Below, one piece after another: positions 1 to 5,456 of a stretch of 7,131 nt of DNA. The notes under the pieces are model-generated. The model saw only the letters and a program-made list of their open reading frames with translations. It was not told the DNA's origin and searched no databases. Position 1 is the stretch's first letter; each line of letters starts with the position of its first letter. The translations under genes were made by a program, and so were the position numbers. This DNA is from CAJQND01 sp051010095. Lineage in GTDB: Bacteria > Pseudomonadota > Alphaproteobacteria > Rhizobiales > CAJQND01. The stretch is from contig JBPCVX010000205.1 in NCBI GenBank assembly GCA_051010095.1, positions 1-7,131 on the forward strand, written 5' to 3'.

Positions 1-672
1 GGCCCGCCCGCCAAAGGCGATCACCCGGCCGCGCGCATCTTTAATGGGGAAGATAACTCGATCCCTAAAGCGATCATAAGGAACGCGGATATCTGGCCCA
101 TCAACGATCAAACCTGCTTCAACCATCCGATCATGTGGCACACCAAGCTTTGCAAGATGGTTTTTAAGCGCGGCTCTATCACTAGGGGCATACCCGACCC
201 TAAAAGCCCTTTGTGTTGCTGCCGATATCCCACGATCGGCGAGATATCCGCGAGCACCCGAACCCTCTGCTGATTGCAGACTTTCCTCAAAAAATTGCGT
301 CGTCATCTCCATTACGTCATGCAGACCAGCGCGTTGCTCCGCACGGCGCGCATCTTCTGGCGTCGCTTTAGGCATTTCAAGCCCAGCAAGACCCGCAAGT
401 TGCTCAACCGCTTCAGGAAACGACAGGCCCTCCAGTTTCATCAAAAAAGTGAAGACATCGCCTGATTCCTTGCAGGAAAAACAGTGATACCGGTTACGCC
501 GATTGTCGGCATGAAATGATGGAGTTTTTTCGGAATGAAACGGGCAGCAAGCCCAATAATCGCCCTTTGCAGGCTGAGATTTGCGCTTGTCCCACGTAAC
601 TTTGCGGCCAACCACGTCGGCGACGGGCACCCGGGCCCTAATTTCATCGAGAAGGTGGTCAGAAAAGCGCAT
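1..672 (-). CDS. dnaG: DNA primase DnaG, N-terminal part (truncated by window edge)
   Basis: DnaG synthesises the RNA primers for chromosome replication, working with the replicative helicase. The first 224 codons are visible and the frame is open to the left edge, so the gene continues outside the window. The N-terminal CHC2 zinc-binding domain is clear: C43 and H46 in CPFH, followed by SEKTPSF, then C64 and C67 in YHCFSC. A linker follows, then the start of the RNA-polymerase core around residues 205-224 (RVIFPIKDARGRVIAFGG). The Toprim catalytic domain lies beyond the edge. The ATG at 670-672 is the only reasonable start, because an in-frame TGA lies four codons upstream (685-687). No good Shine-Dalgarno sequence precedes it. 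It is codirectional with the yqeY-family gene 115 bp upstream, an arrangement I recall as common in alphaproteobacteria, often with rpoD downstream. Identification is very secure. Confidence 0.97.
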   Translation of the reverse strand, partial: MRFSDHLLDEIRARVPVADVVGRKVTWDKRKSQPAKGDYWACCPFHSEKTPSFHADNRRNRYHCFSCKESGDVFTFLMKLEGLSFPEAVEQLAGLAGLEMPKATPEDARRAEQRAGLHDVMEMTTQFFEESLQSAEGSGARGYLADRGISAATQRAFRVGYAPSDRAALKNHLAKLGVPHDRMVEAGLIVDGPDIRVPYDRFRDRVIFPIKDARGRVIAFGGRA

Positions 673-787
673 ATCCGTGGTGTATCATGTGCGATTGTGT
701 GGCGTATCGTTTTCGATATCGATCAAAAATCGAATCGATTGTTTTCAACAGGATATCCATAGCAAATTCGACGTTAAGTCTGAAAGA

Positions 788-1252
788 CTAGCCGAGGCGC
801 TCTTTTACCATCGCAGATGCTTTGCCAAAATCCATCTGGCCAGCATATTGATCTTTCAGTGCGCCCATGGTGCGACCCATATCTTTCAGGCCTGCAGCAC
901 CTACTTCCTCGATCACCTTTTCAACCGCCACACGCATATCATCTTCGCTCAGCTGTGCTGGCAAGAACTCTTCCACAATGGCAATTTCTTCGCGCTCTTG
1001 TTCGGCCAATTCACATCGCCCACCATCCTCATACATCTTGATGGAATCACGGCGTTGCTTGATCATTTTGCCAAGGATTTCCATAACTTCCGCATCATCC
1101 ACGTGATCACCTTTACCCGCGGTACGGTTTTGAATGCGGCGGTCTTTGATGGCAGCATTAATAAGGCGCATGGTTGCCATGCGGCGCTTTTCTTTTGCCA
1201 GCATTGCTTCTTTTAAAGCCAGATCGATTTTATCGCGCAGAGCGGATGTCAT
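788..1252 (-). CDS. GatB/YqeY domain-containing protein
   Basis: This encodes a 154-residue cytosolic protein, the usual length for the stand-alone YqeY family. The family shares a helical domain with the C-terminal tail of GatB, the tRNA-dependent amidotransferase subunit. A tRNA-related role is often suggested, but the function is not established. Family signatures are visible: an N-terminal helix with MATMRLINAAIKDR (about residues 25-38), a stretch of about IKQRRDSIKMYEDGGR, and the hallmark block EIAIVEEFLPAQLSEDD (about residues 88-104), followed by a C-terminal small-helix region. The ATG at 1250-1252 has CCGGAAAA a few bases upstream as a modest ribosome binding site. A sigma70-type promoter lies about 73 bp upstream on the same strand. 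It is divergent from carA and is followed on the same strand by dnaG. The family call is secure; the biochemical role is not known. Confidence 0.93.
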   Translation of the reverse strand: MTSALRDKIDLALKEAMLAKEKRRMATMRLINAAIKDRRIQNRTAGKGDHVDDAEVMEILGKMIKQRRDSIKMYEDGGRCELAEQEREEIAIVEEFLPAQLSEDDMRVAVEKVIEEVGAAGLKDMGRTMGALKDQYAGQMDFGKASAMVKERLG

Positions 1253-1324
1253 GGTATTTTCCGGAGCTATTCATTTTGCTCTATCCCTTTAAGCATGTTC
1301 GAACCGAGCAACAGAGCGATGCAC

Positions 1325-1352
1325 CTTATAGCAGCAAACTCGCAAAAATCAA
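1325..1352 (-). promoter_or_regulatory. Predicted sigma70 promoter for the yqeY-family gene
   Basis: Read on the minus strand, a -35 hexamer TTGATT (1347-1352) is followed by a 16-bp spacer and a -10 hexamer TATAAG (1325-1330). This predicts a transcript start near 1318 and a 5' leader of about 65 nt before the ATG at 1252. It may also supply dnaG, because the 115-bp gap before dnaG shows no clear terminator. The match is by eye only. Confidence 0.5.
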
Positions 1353-1362
1353 CAGTGAGTGA

Positions 1363-1412
1363 ATAATTTTAACTTATTGTTTTTATTGATATTTTTTTAA
1401 TTTTAGAAAAAG
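1363..1412 (+). promoter_or_regulatory. A/T-rich tract upstream of the carA promoter (UP-element-like)
   Basis: About 50 bp of almost pure A/T with several T and A runs sits immediately upstream of the predicted carA -35 box. It contrasts sharply with the roughly 50% GC of the flanking genes. Such tracts can act as UP elements contacting the RNA polymerase alpha subunit, or simply bend the DNA. It also lies just upstream of the divergent yqeY promoter, so it could serve both. Its function is inferred from position and composition only. Confidence 0.4.
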
Positions 1413-1441
1413 TTGACCTAAACCAAGACTCTCTTTATGTT
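1413..1441 (+). promoter_or_regulatory. Predicted sigma70 promoter for carA
   Basis: A -35 hexamer TTGACC (1413-1418), a 17-bp spacer and a -10 hexamer TATGTT (1436-1441) form a good match to the housekeeping consensus. The predicted transcript starts near 1448, giving a leader of about 75 nt before carA. I see no strong hairpin or terminator in that leader, so attenuation of carA is not suggested by the sequence. Confidence 0.6.
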
Positions 1442-1515
1442 CCAGCGAATTTTCCAGTACGCGCTTGCCTAACACATTTAATATAGTGGGTTTGTCGGCG
1501 CGATGTAAGAACCTT

Positions 1516-1520
1516 GAGGT
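1516..1520 (+). promoter_or_regulatory. Ribosome binding site of carA (bears on start choice)
   Basis: GAGGT is a good Shine-Dalgarno core. It lies only 3 nt before the ATG at 1524 but 9 nt before the second in-frame ATG at 1530. The later ATG is therefore a serious alternative start, which would shorten CarA by two residues. Confidence 0.6.
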
Positions 1521-1523
1521 CTA

Positions 1524-2735
1524 ATGACAATGTCTGCTTCCACCGCGGTTTCAAACGCACAAGGCCCTTGGCAAGAACCACATTTTACCGCTGCGTTAGT
1601 CTTGGCTGACGGAACCGTAATCAAGGGTTTTGGTATTGGTCACGAGGGCATGGTCGAGGGCGAATTGTGCTTCAACACCGCAATGACCGGGTATCAAGAA
1701 ATCTTAACTGACCCCTCCTATGCAGGGCAAATCATCACGTTCACGTTCCCCCATATCGGCAATGTTGGCGCCAATGATGAAGATATCGAGACCACTAATC
1801 TCGCGGCATCTTCAGGGGTGCAGGGGTGTGTGTTTAAGGCAGACATTAGTGAACCATCCAATTACCGGGCGGCTAAGCACTTCGATCAATGGCTGAAATC
1901 ACGACAAATTGTCGGTTTGTGCGGCATCGACACCCGCACATTAACCGCCCATATCCGCGAAAAGGGCATGCAAAACGCGGTGATTTGTCATGCACCAGAC
2001 GGAAAATTCGATGAAAACGATCTGAAAACAGCGGCGTTTAATCTGAAAAGTTTAGAAGGTCAGGATCTGGTACCGGGCGTATCAACCACCCAGCGTTATG
2101 ACTGGGATGAAACCCCATGGGTTTGGGGTGAAGGCTTCGGCCACAGCGACACAGAAAGTGCACCCTACAAAGTCGTTGCACTGGATTTCGGTGCAAAGCG
2201 CAATATCTTGCGCCTGCTCACCAATGTGGGGTGCGCGGTGACGGTTGTACCTGCAACAACCACTGCAGATGACATTCTGGCCATGAGCCCAGATGGCATA
2301 TTCCTGGCAAATGGTCCAGGCGACCCGGCGGCGACCGGGGAATATTCAGTCGGCGAGATCAAACAACTGATCGACAGCGGCAAGCCGATTTTTGGCATTT
2401 GCCTTGGTCATCAAATGTTGGGCTTAGCACTTGGGGCAAAAACGAAGAAAATGCACCAGGGCCACCATGGCGCCAATCATCCGGTGAAAGACCACACAAC
2501 GGGCAAGGTTGAAATCACCTCAATGAACCATGGCTTTGCGCTTGATGCGGAAACCTTCCCGGAAGGTATCACCGAAACCCACGTCTCTTTGTTTGATGGT
2601 TCAAATTGCGGCCTGGCGGTGGACGGCAAACCTATCTTTTCCGTGCAGCATCACCCAGAGGCATCGCCCGGCCCGCAAGACAGTTACTATCTGTTTGAAC
2701 GTTTCGCCAACGCTATGAAGGCACAAAAATCATAA
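1524..2735 (+). CDS. carA: Carbamoyl-phosphate synthase small (glutamine amidotransferase) subunit
   Basis: CarA hydrolyses glutamine and channels ammonia to CarB for carbamoyl phosphate synthesis, the shared precursor of pyrimidines and arginine. The protein has 403 residues, normal for the family with a slightly extended N-terminus. The N-terminal CPSase_sm_chain domain (about residues 20-160) shows FNTAMTGYQEILTDPSY and PHIGNVGANDED. The class I glutamine amidotransferase domain (about 215-400) carries the nucleophile elbow FGICLGHQ with C293, and the catalytic H377 and E379 in HHPEASPGP. The 84-residue spacing from Cys to His equals that of the E. coli enzyme (C269 and H353). The start is 1524 or, with better ribosome-binding-site spacing, 1530. 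A good promoter lies upstream. carB is not adjacent but about 2.8 kb downstream, and the next gene is convergent, 9 bp away. Confidence 0.98.
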   Translation: MTMSASTAVSNAQGPWQEPHFTAALVLADGTVIKGFGIGHEGMVEGELCFNTAMTGYQEILTDPSYAGQIITFTFPHIGNVGANDEDIETTNLAASSGVQGCVFKADISEPSNYRAAKHFDQWLKSRQIVGLCGIDTRTLTAHIREKGMQNAVICHAPDGKFDENDLKTAAFNLKSLEGQDLVPGVSTTQRYDWDETPWVWGEGFGHSDTESAPYKVVALDFGAKRNILRLLTNVGCAVTVVPATTTADDILAMSPDGIFLANGPGDPAATGEYSVGEIKQLIDSGKPIFGICLGHQMLGLALGAKTKKMHQGHHGANHPVKDHTTGKVEITSMNHGFALDAETFPEGITETHVSLFDGSNCGLAVDGKPIFSVQHHPEASPGPQDSYYLFERFANAMKAQKS

Positions 2736-2744
2736 AAAGATTGG

Positions 2745-3359
2745 TTAGTCGACAGGTGCTATCGGCATGTGCATCGTGTGTTTGACCGACCTTGCCTCGC
2801 CAGAAAGCGCCTGCTTGAACAAATCCAATGCGCCGGAATTTCCGCCCTCTTTCAGTTTGAATTGAACGAGCTTCAAACGCACCGCATCGTCATAGCTGAT
2901 TTTTCCTGTCAACAACGTGTCCATGGCGCGCCTGGTCGTGAACACGTATGCCCTGGCATCGCTTGGAAAACCACCTTGCGTTATAGCAACCCCCGAGATT
3001 CCAATTGCAATCTCGCTCCATGCCATTTCGTTGACGAAGAGGATGTGAGCACTTGAGCGGGTTCGCCCCGCCTCGGGCACGCGATCAAGTTTTCGCTTTA
3101 GCGCCATCAGTGTCATGGCCATCTTGCGCGTCCGCCATTGATGAAGGCTCATCACATCAATGCCAGGCCAATTCGCACCAACAATAATCTTGTTTTTGCG
3201 CGCATCTAACGTTGCATCGAACACGGTTCTTGCTTCGGGATACGCCTTGAACAACAAAGGCATCATCATCGCCGTGCCACACGCAAACGCAGCCGGAGCC
3301 AGCATGCCCAGGAGCAGAACAGTTGCAAAACCCGTTTTCAAACCGTTTCGTGTAAGCAC
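2745..3359 (-). CDS. Hypothetical exported protein
   Basis: I do not recognise this 204-residue protein. From the GTG at 3359 it has a clear signal peptide: a short basic n-region (R4, K8), a hydrophobic core (about residues 11-21) and an AFA site followed by C27. The -3 to -1 residues (A-F-A) fit signal peptidase I better than a canonical lipobox, but C27, the only cysteine, directly follows the site, so a lipoprotein is possible. The mature part is mixed alpha/beta with many basic residues and no further membrane segment, so a periplasmic location is likely. The open frame extends to an ATG at 3386, but that start has no Shine-Dalgarno sequence and would add nine residues before the signal peptide. 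The GTG has AGGGA 7 nt upstream. It is convergent with carA and divergent from the ureohydrolase gene, so it is probably its own transcription unit. Confidence 0.75.
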   Translation of the reverse strand: MLTRNGLKTGFATVLLLGMLAPAAFACGTAMMMPLLFKAYPEARTVFDATLDARKNKIIVGANWPGIDVMSLHQWRTRKMAMTLMALKRKLDRVPEAGRTRSSAHILFVNEMAWSEIAIGISGVAITQGGFPSDARAYVFTTRRAMDTLLTGKISYDDAVRLKLVQFKLKEGGNSGALDLFKQALSGEARSVKHTMHMPIAPVD

Positions 3360-3366
3360 ATTATCA

Positions 3367-3371
3367 TCCCT
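3367..3371 (-). promoter_or_regulatory. Ribosome binding site deciding the start of the exported-protein gene
   Basis: On the minus strand, AGGGA lies 7 nt before the GTG at 3359. The upstream ATG at 3386 has no such site. This supports the shorter form, which also gives a more typical signal peptide. Confidence 0.5.
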
Positions 3372-3385
3372 GCAATACAGCTGCA

Positions 3386-3502
3386 TTAGACGTTAGGCGG
3401 GCAAATATTACAATTCACAAATATGCGCGAATTTAGAGCGCACGAACTCAACACTGGCATTTCCACACGTCCTGCCTACACTGGAATAATCAGAACGTCT
3501 AA
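3386..3502. repeat. 9-bp inverted repeat spanning a divergent intergenic region
   Basis: TTAGACGTT (3386-3394) and AACGTCTAA (3494-3502) are perfect inverted copies about 100 bp apart. One lies at the 5' end of the exported-protein gene, the other just downstream of the predicted ureohydrolase promoter. They could be two sites for one regulator of both divergent genes, but a chance match of this size is possible. Confidence 0.3.
3454..3482 (+). promoter_or_regulatory. Possible sigma70 promoter for the ureohydrolase gene
   Basis: CTGGCA (3454-3459), a 17-bp spacer and TACACT (3477-3482) each match the consensus hexamers at four of six positions. Transcription would start near 3489, about 40 nt before the ATG at 3529. 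The right arm of the 9-bp inverted repeat would then fall just downstream of the start point, a position typical of a repressor operator. Moderate to weak evidence. Confidence 0.35.
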
Positions 3503-3528
3503 ATCAAATTGCTGCATGGGTGCGTGTG

Positions 3529-4506
3529 ATGGCCAATGAACCCGACAACCAAACGAAACCAGAACCCGATCTTGCAACGATGTTCGGCGCAGGCGGAGCA
3601 GATACATTCTTAGGTTTGCCGCTTTGCTTGGATGTAACCGGATTTGACCAGCAAATCGCCGTCATTGGCGCGCCTTGCGCAACCCCCTATCCTTCTGTTG
3701 GTGCTTATTGCGCAGGCGCACCTAGTGCGCTTCGCGCCAGCATGTCCGGTTATGCCGACCTTTCCCATCACATGGATTTTGATCTGGGCGGCGAAATCTT
3801 TCCCAACGGCAAAGTTTGCGCCATGGATTGTGGCGACATTCCGTATGACGAAAAAGACCCACGCGCCAACCGCAAGCGCATTCGCGATACGGTGTGTCAT
3901 ATTCTGGATCGCGGCGGTGTGCCGTTGGTTCTTGGTGGCGACGACAGTATTCCAATCCCGGTTATCCAGGCGTTTGAAGGGCGCGGTGATCTCACAATTC
4001 TGCAGGTTGATGCTCATATCGATTGGCGCGAGGACGTGGATGGTGTTCAGATGGGTCTCTCCTCCACAATGCGCAGATCATCAGAAACCCCTCACGTCAC
4101 GACAATCGTTCAAGCGGGGGCGCGCGCCATTGGTTCAGCAAGACCATCTGATTATCAAGATGCGCTTGCCTGGGGAGCGTCATTTGTAACTGCCCGCGAA
4201 GTTCACGAGCATGGTATTTCCCAAATCGTAGATCACATTCCAGCAGGCAATGCCGTCTACATCGCAATAGACGTCGATGCGCTCGACCCAAATATTATTC
4301 CAGGCGTGATTGGTCCAGCACCCGGTGGGCTCACCTATTGGCATATTGTAAGCCTTATTTCTGCCGTGGCCGCAAAGACGCCTATCGCAGGCGCTTCGCT
4401 GGTGGAATTTGTGCCCAACCGCGACATAAATGGCATCGGTGCGCTGACGACTGGACGCCTTGCGGTGAACTTACTAGGTCATTTGGCGCGGCAATTAAAC
4501 GCTTAA
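3529..4506 (+). CDS. Ureohydrolase (arginase/agmatinase) family protein with altered metal-site residues
   Basis: Members of this fold hydrolyse guanidino compounds such as agmatine, arginine or guanidinobutyrate to urea and an amine, using two Mn(II) ions. The 325-residue protein is of agmatinase length. Visible motifs, numbered from the ATG at 3529: GGDDS (136-140), DAHID (161-165), IDVDALDP (247-254) and LVEF with E293. The four Asp ligands and the DAH histidine are present. However, the usual GGDHS histidine (arginase H101 equivalent) is Asp139, and the HG[TS] block of the catalytic loop reads MGLSSTMRR, so its histidine is absent too. Agmatinase activity should therefore not be assumed. 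The frame opens at a GTG at 3520, but the ATG at 3529 has GGG 8 nt upstream and is preferred. No signal peptide is seen, so it is cytosolic. The fold assignment is secure; the substrate is unknown. Confidence 0.9.
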   Translation: MANEPDNQTKPEPDLATMFGAGGADTFLGLPLCLDVTGFDQQIAVIGAPCATPYPSVGAYCAGAPSALRASMSGYADLSHHMDFDLGGEIFPNGKVCAMDCGDIPYDEKDPRANRKRIRDTVCHILDRGGVPLVLGGDDSIPIPVIQAFEGRGDLTILQVDAHIDWREDVDGVQMGLSSTMRRSSETPHVTTIVQAGARAIGSARPSDYQDALAWGASFVTAREVHEHGISQIVDHIPAGNAVYIAIDVDALDPNIIPGVIGPAPGGLTYWHIVSLISAVAAKTPIAGASLVEFVPNRDINGIGALTTGRLAVNLLGHLARQLNA

Positions 4507-4559
4507 TGATAATTTTTTAGACTTTTTTACGAATATTTTCTCATACAAATCAGCATGTT

Positions 4560-4593
4560 ATCTTCGAAATTACGAAGATGAACAGAAGATGAA
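4560..4593. repeat. Inverted repeat with overlapping tandem direct repeat upstream of a small gene
   Basis: ATCTTCG (4560-4566) and CGAAGAT (4573-4579) form a perfect 7-bp inverted repeat with a 6-nt centre. Its right arm overlaps the first of two GAAGATGAA copies (4574-4582 and 4585-4593), spaced 11 bp apart, about one helical turn. No T-run follows on either strand, so it is not an intrinsic terminator. Spacing and symmetry suggest a protein-binding site in the 196-bp gap between the ureohydrolase gene and the small gene at 4703. I found no convincing promoter in that gap. Confidence 0.35.
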
Positions 4594-4702
4594 TGCCATA
4601 TTCAGTCTTGGTTGTGCAGCACTTTGGCAAGGTACATCCATCGTCACATGACGAACCGAGATTTAGGCCTCGATCGGGCCGCACATTCGAAAGGCTGAAG
4701 AA

Positions 4703-4921
4703 ATGAGCAAAGCAAAAATATTTCTCACCACCGCATTGGCCGTAGGGCTTACCGCAGGTGCGATGGCCGCTCTGGCACCACAAACCCAAAGTGCTGCAGC
4801 TGTTCTTACTTCAGACGTCAATCAGCGCATGCATGTGGTTCACAAAATGCCTGCAAATCCGTTTGAACGCGAAGTTATGGAAATTCGCTGCAATAATTTC
4901 AGCAACTGCCAGGAAATTTAA
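4703..4921 (+). CDS. Small exported protein of unknown function (72 aa)
   Basis: I do not recognise this protein. It begins with a typical signal peptide: lysines at 3 and 5, a hydrophobic core at about residues 6-25, and AMA or a later AxA as possible cleavage sites. The mature peptide is only about 40-50 residues. It ends in a short segment with two cysteines, C63 and C69, close enough to form a disulphide. AAAGG 8 nt before the ATG is an acceptable ribosome binding site. It runs in the same direction as the ureohydrolase gene but 196 bp away, with a possible operator between them. The start, signal peptide and ribosome binding site make a real gene likely, though a gene this short cannot be proven from sequence alone. 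Confidence 0.65.
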   Translation: MSKAKIFLTTALAVGLTAGAMAALAPQTQSAAAVLTSDVNQRMHVVHKMPANPFEREVMEIRCNNFSNCQEI

Positions 4922-4935
4922 GTCACCTCCCGATT

Positions 4936-5012
4936 CCCTGGAGAGGCTCAACAAGGGTGTTATCACCGTCCGCCCCTCTCACCGATGGCTCCAATGTTTT
5001 GGCTCTCCAGGG
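4936..5012 (+). ncRNA. Candidate structured RNA element (riboswitch-like leader or sRNA)
   Basis: CCCTGGAGAG (4936-4945) and CTCTCCAGGG (5003-5012) form a perfect 10-bp helix closing a 57-nt interior. Inside it are two small hairpins: GGTG/CACC (4956-4959 with 4964-4967) and CCAA/TTGG (4991-4994 with 4999-5002), the second abutting the closing helix as in a multi-branch junction. The series GGAGAG, CACCGATGG, CTCTCCAGG recalls the signature blocks of the glycine riboswitch aptamer (GGAGAG, CCGAAGG, CTCTCAGG). The conserved sequence that should follow the last block is not seen, so I do not call it that class. CAGGG (5008-5012) can instead pair with CCCTG (5038-5042) inside the downstream terminator, which would link folding of this element to termination. 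Structure is by eye; no family is assigned. Confidence 0.35.
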
Positions 5013-5036
5013 TTTTCAATTTACCTCCCAAAGTCG

Positions 5037-5080
5037 CCCCTGCTTCTCGATCTGCAACCTCTTGAAGCAGGGGAATTTTT
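5037..5080 (+). terminator. Intrinsic (rho-independent) terminator, possibly an attenuator
   Basis: CCCCTGCTTC (5037-5046) and GAAGCAGGGG (5064-5073) make a perfect 10-bp GC-rich stem with a 17-nt loop, followed by AATTTTT (5074-5080). It lies 116 nt past the stop of the 72-residue protein gene and 37 bp before the next start codon. It therefore either ends the upstream transcript or controls read-through into the downstream secreted-protein gene and carB. On the minus strand no T-run follows, so it acts on plus-strand transcripts. Confidence 0.75.
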
Positions 5081-5117
5081 CAAAGCCATAAAAGCAATCA
5101 GCAGAGACCTTTTACTT

Positions 5118-5456
5118 ATGCAAACCGCCATCTTCTTACTCGCCACTCTCACCATCTTCATCGCAACCAAAGCAGATGCTGCCACCCGCACATTCTTTGC
5201 CCCAAGCATGTATGGCGAGCAGATTTCCGCGTGTACCGGCGAGGGCACGGTGTGCGGCAAACCCGTAGCCGACCAATTGTGCACATCACGCGGATTTGCT
5301 CAGGCGCTCACATTCCGGCTGGACCGCACTGATAAAGCTAATATCCGCATGCGCACGGTTGAGAATGAACTCACTCCAGCAAACGCCAATGAACCAAGCT
5401 TCGTGTTCGTAAAATGTTATGCACCTGAGGTGCAAGCCACATTAACTTCTGAATAA
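5118..5456 (+). CDS. Small secreted cysteine-containing protein (112 aa), conserved hypothetical type
   Basis: The protein starts with a strong signal peptide (hydrophobic core at residues 4-16, cleavage ADA before A22). The mature part of about 91 residues has four cysteines at 39, 46, 55 and 100, the first three in a pattern around CGKPVADQLC and GFAQALTF. The sequence resembles small exported hypothetical proteins I associate with rhizobial-type genomes, with a CGKPxAD...C...GF core. No function is known to me; disulphides are likely. The reading frame is open upstream to 4758, but that extension overlaps the 72-residue gene and would bury the signal peptide, so the ATG at 5118 is the start. 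The ribosome binding site is weak (AGAG at 5103-5106). An intrinsic terminator ends 37 bp upstream, and carB starts 73 bp downstream without an obvious promoter of its own, so cotranscription is plausible. Confidence 0.8.
   Translation: MQTAIFLLATLTIFIATKADAATRTFFAPSMYGEQISACTGEGTVCGKPVADQLCTSRGFAQALTFRLDRTDKANIRMRTVENELTPANANEPSFVFVKCYAPEVQATLTSE

Noticed and set aside
441..647. Minus-strand 68-codon frame (and another at 108-290) within the dnaG region
   Set aside because: Both are in a different frame from the continuous primase reading, which carries the zinc motif and runs open to the window edge.
581..1216. Long plus-strand open frame (211 codons) opposite the yqeY-family gene
   Set aside because: It lies antisense to the clear GatB/YqeY coding sequence and to the dnaG start, has no ribosome binding site, and its translation resembles no protein family.
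1437..1472. 11-codon leader-peptide-like frame upstream of carA
   Set aside because: Its ATG sits inside the predicted -10 hexamer, so it would not be in the transcript, and no attenuator hairpin follows.
1503..1508. ATG-TAA start-stop element 15 nt before carA
   Set aside because: It has no ribosome binding site of its own; a six-base match is expected by chance.
3644..4189. 181-codon plus-strand frame inside the ureohydrolase gene
   Set aside because: It is an alternative-frame shadow; the overlapping frame carries all the conserved ureohydrolase motifs.
4494..4519. Possible terminator after the ureohydrolase gene (ATTAA/TTAAT with T-run)
   Set aside because: The stem is only 5 A/T pairs and overlaps the stop codon; too weak to call despite the following T-run.
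4641..4654. TCGTCA-CA-TGACGA near-palindrome upstream of the 72-residue gene
   Set aside because: A short 6-bp-arm palindrome with no supporting promoter or second copy; probably chance.
4936..5030. Firm identification as a glycine riboswitch
   Set aside because: Three signature-like blocks are in the right order, but CCGATGG and CTCTCCAGGG deviate from consensus, the conserved bases after CTCTCAGG are absent, and the downstream gene is not a known glycine gene.
4758..5117. Upstream extension of the 112-residue secreted protein to a 232-residue product
   Set aside because: It overlaps the 72-residue gene out of frame and runs through the terminator hairpin; the obvious signal peptide begins at the ATG at 5118.
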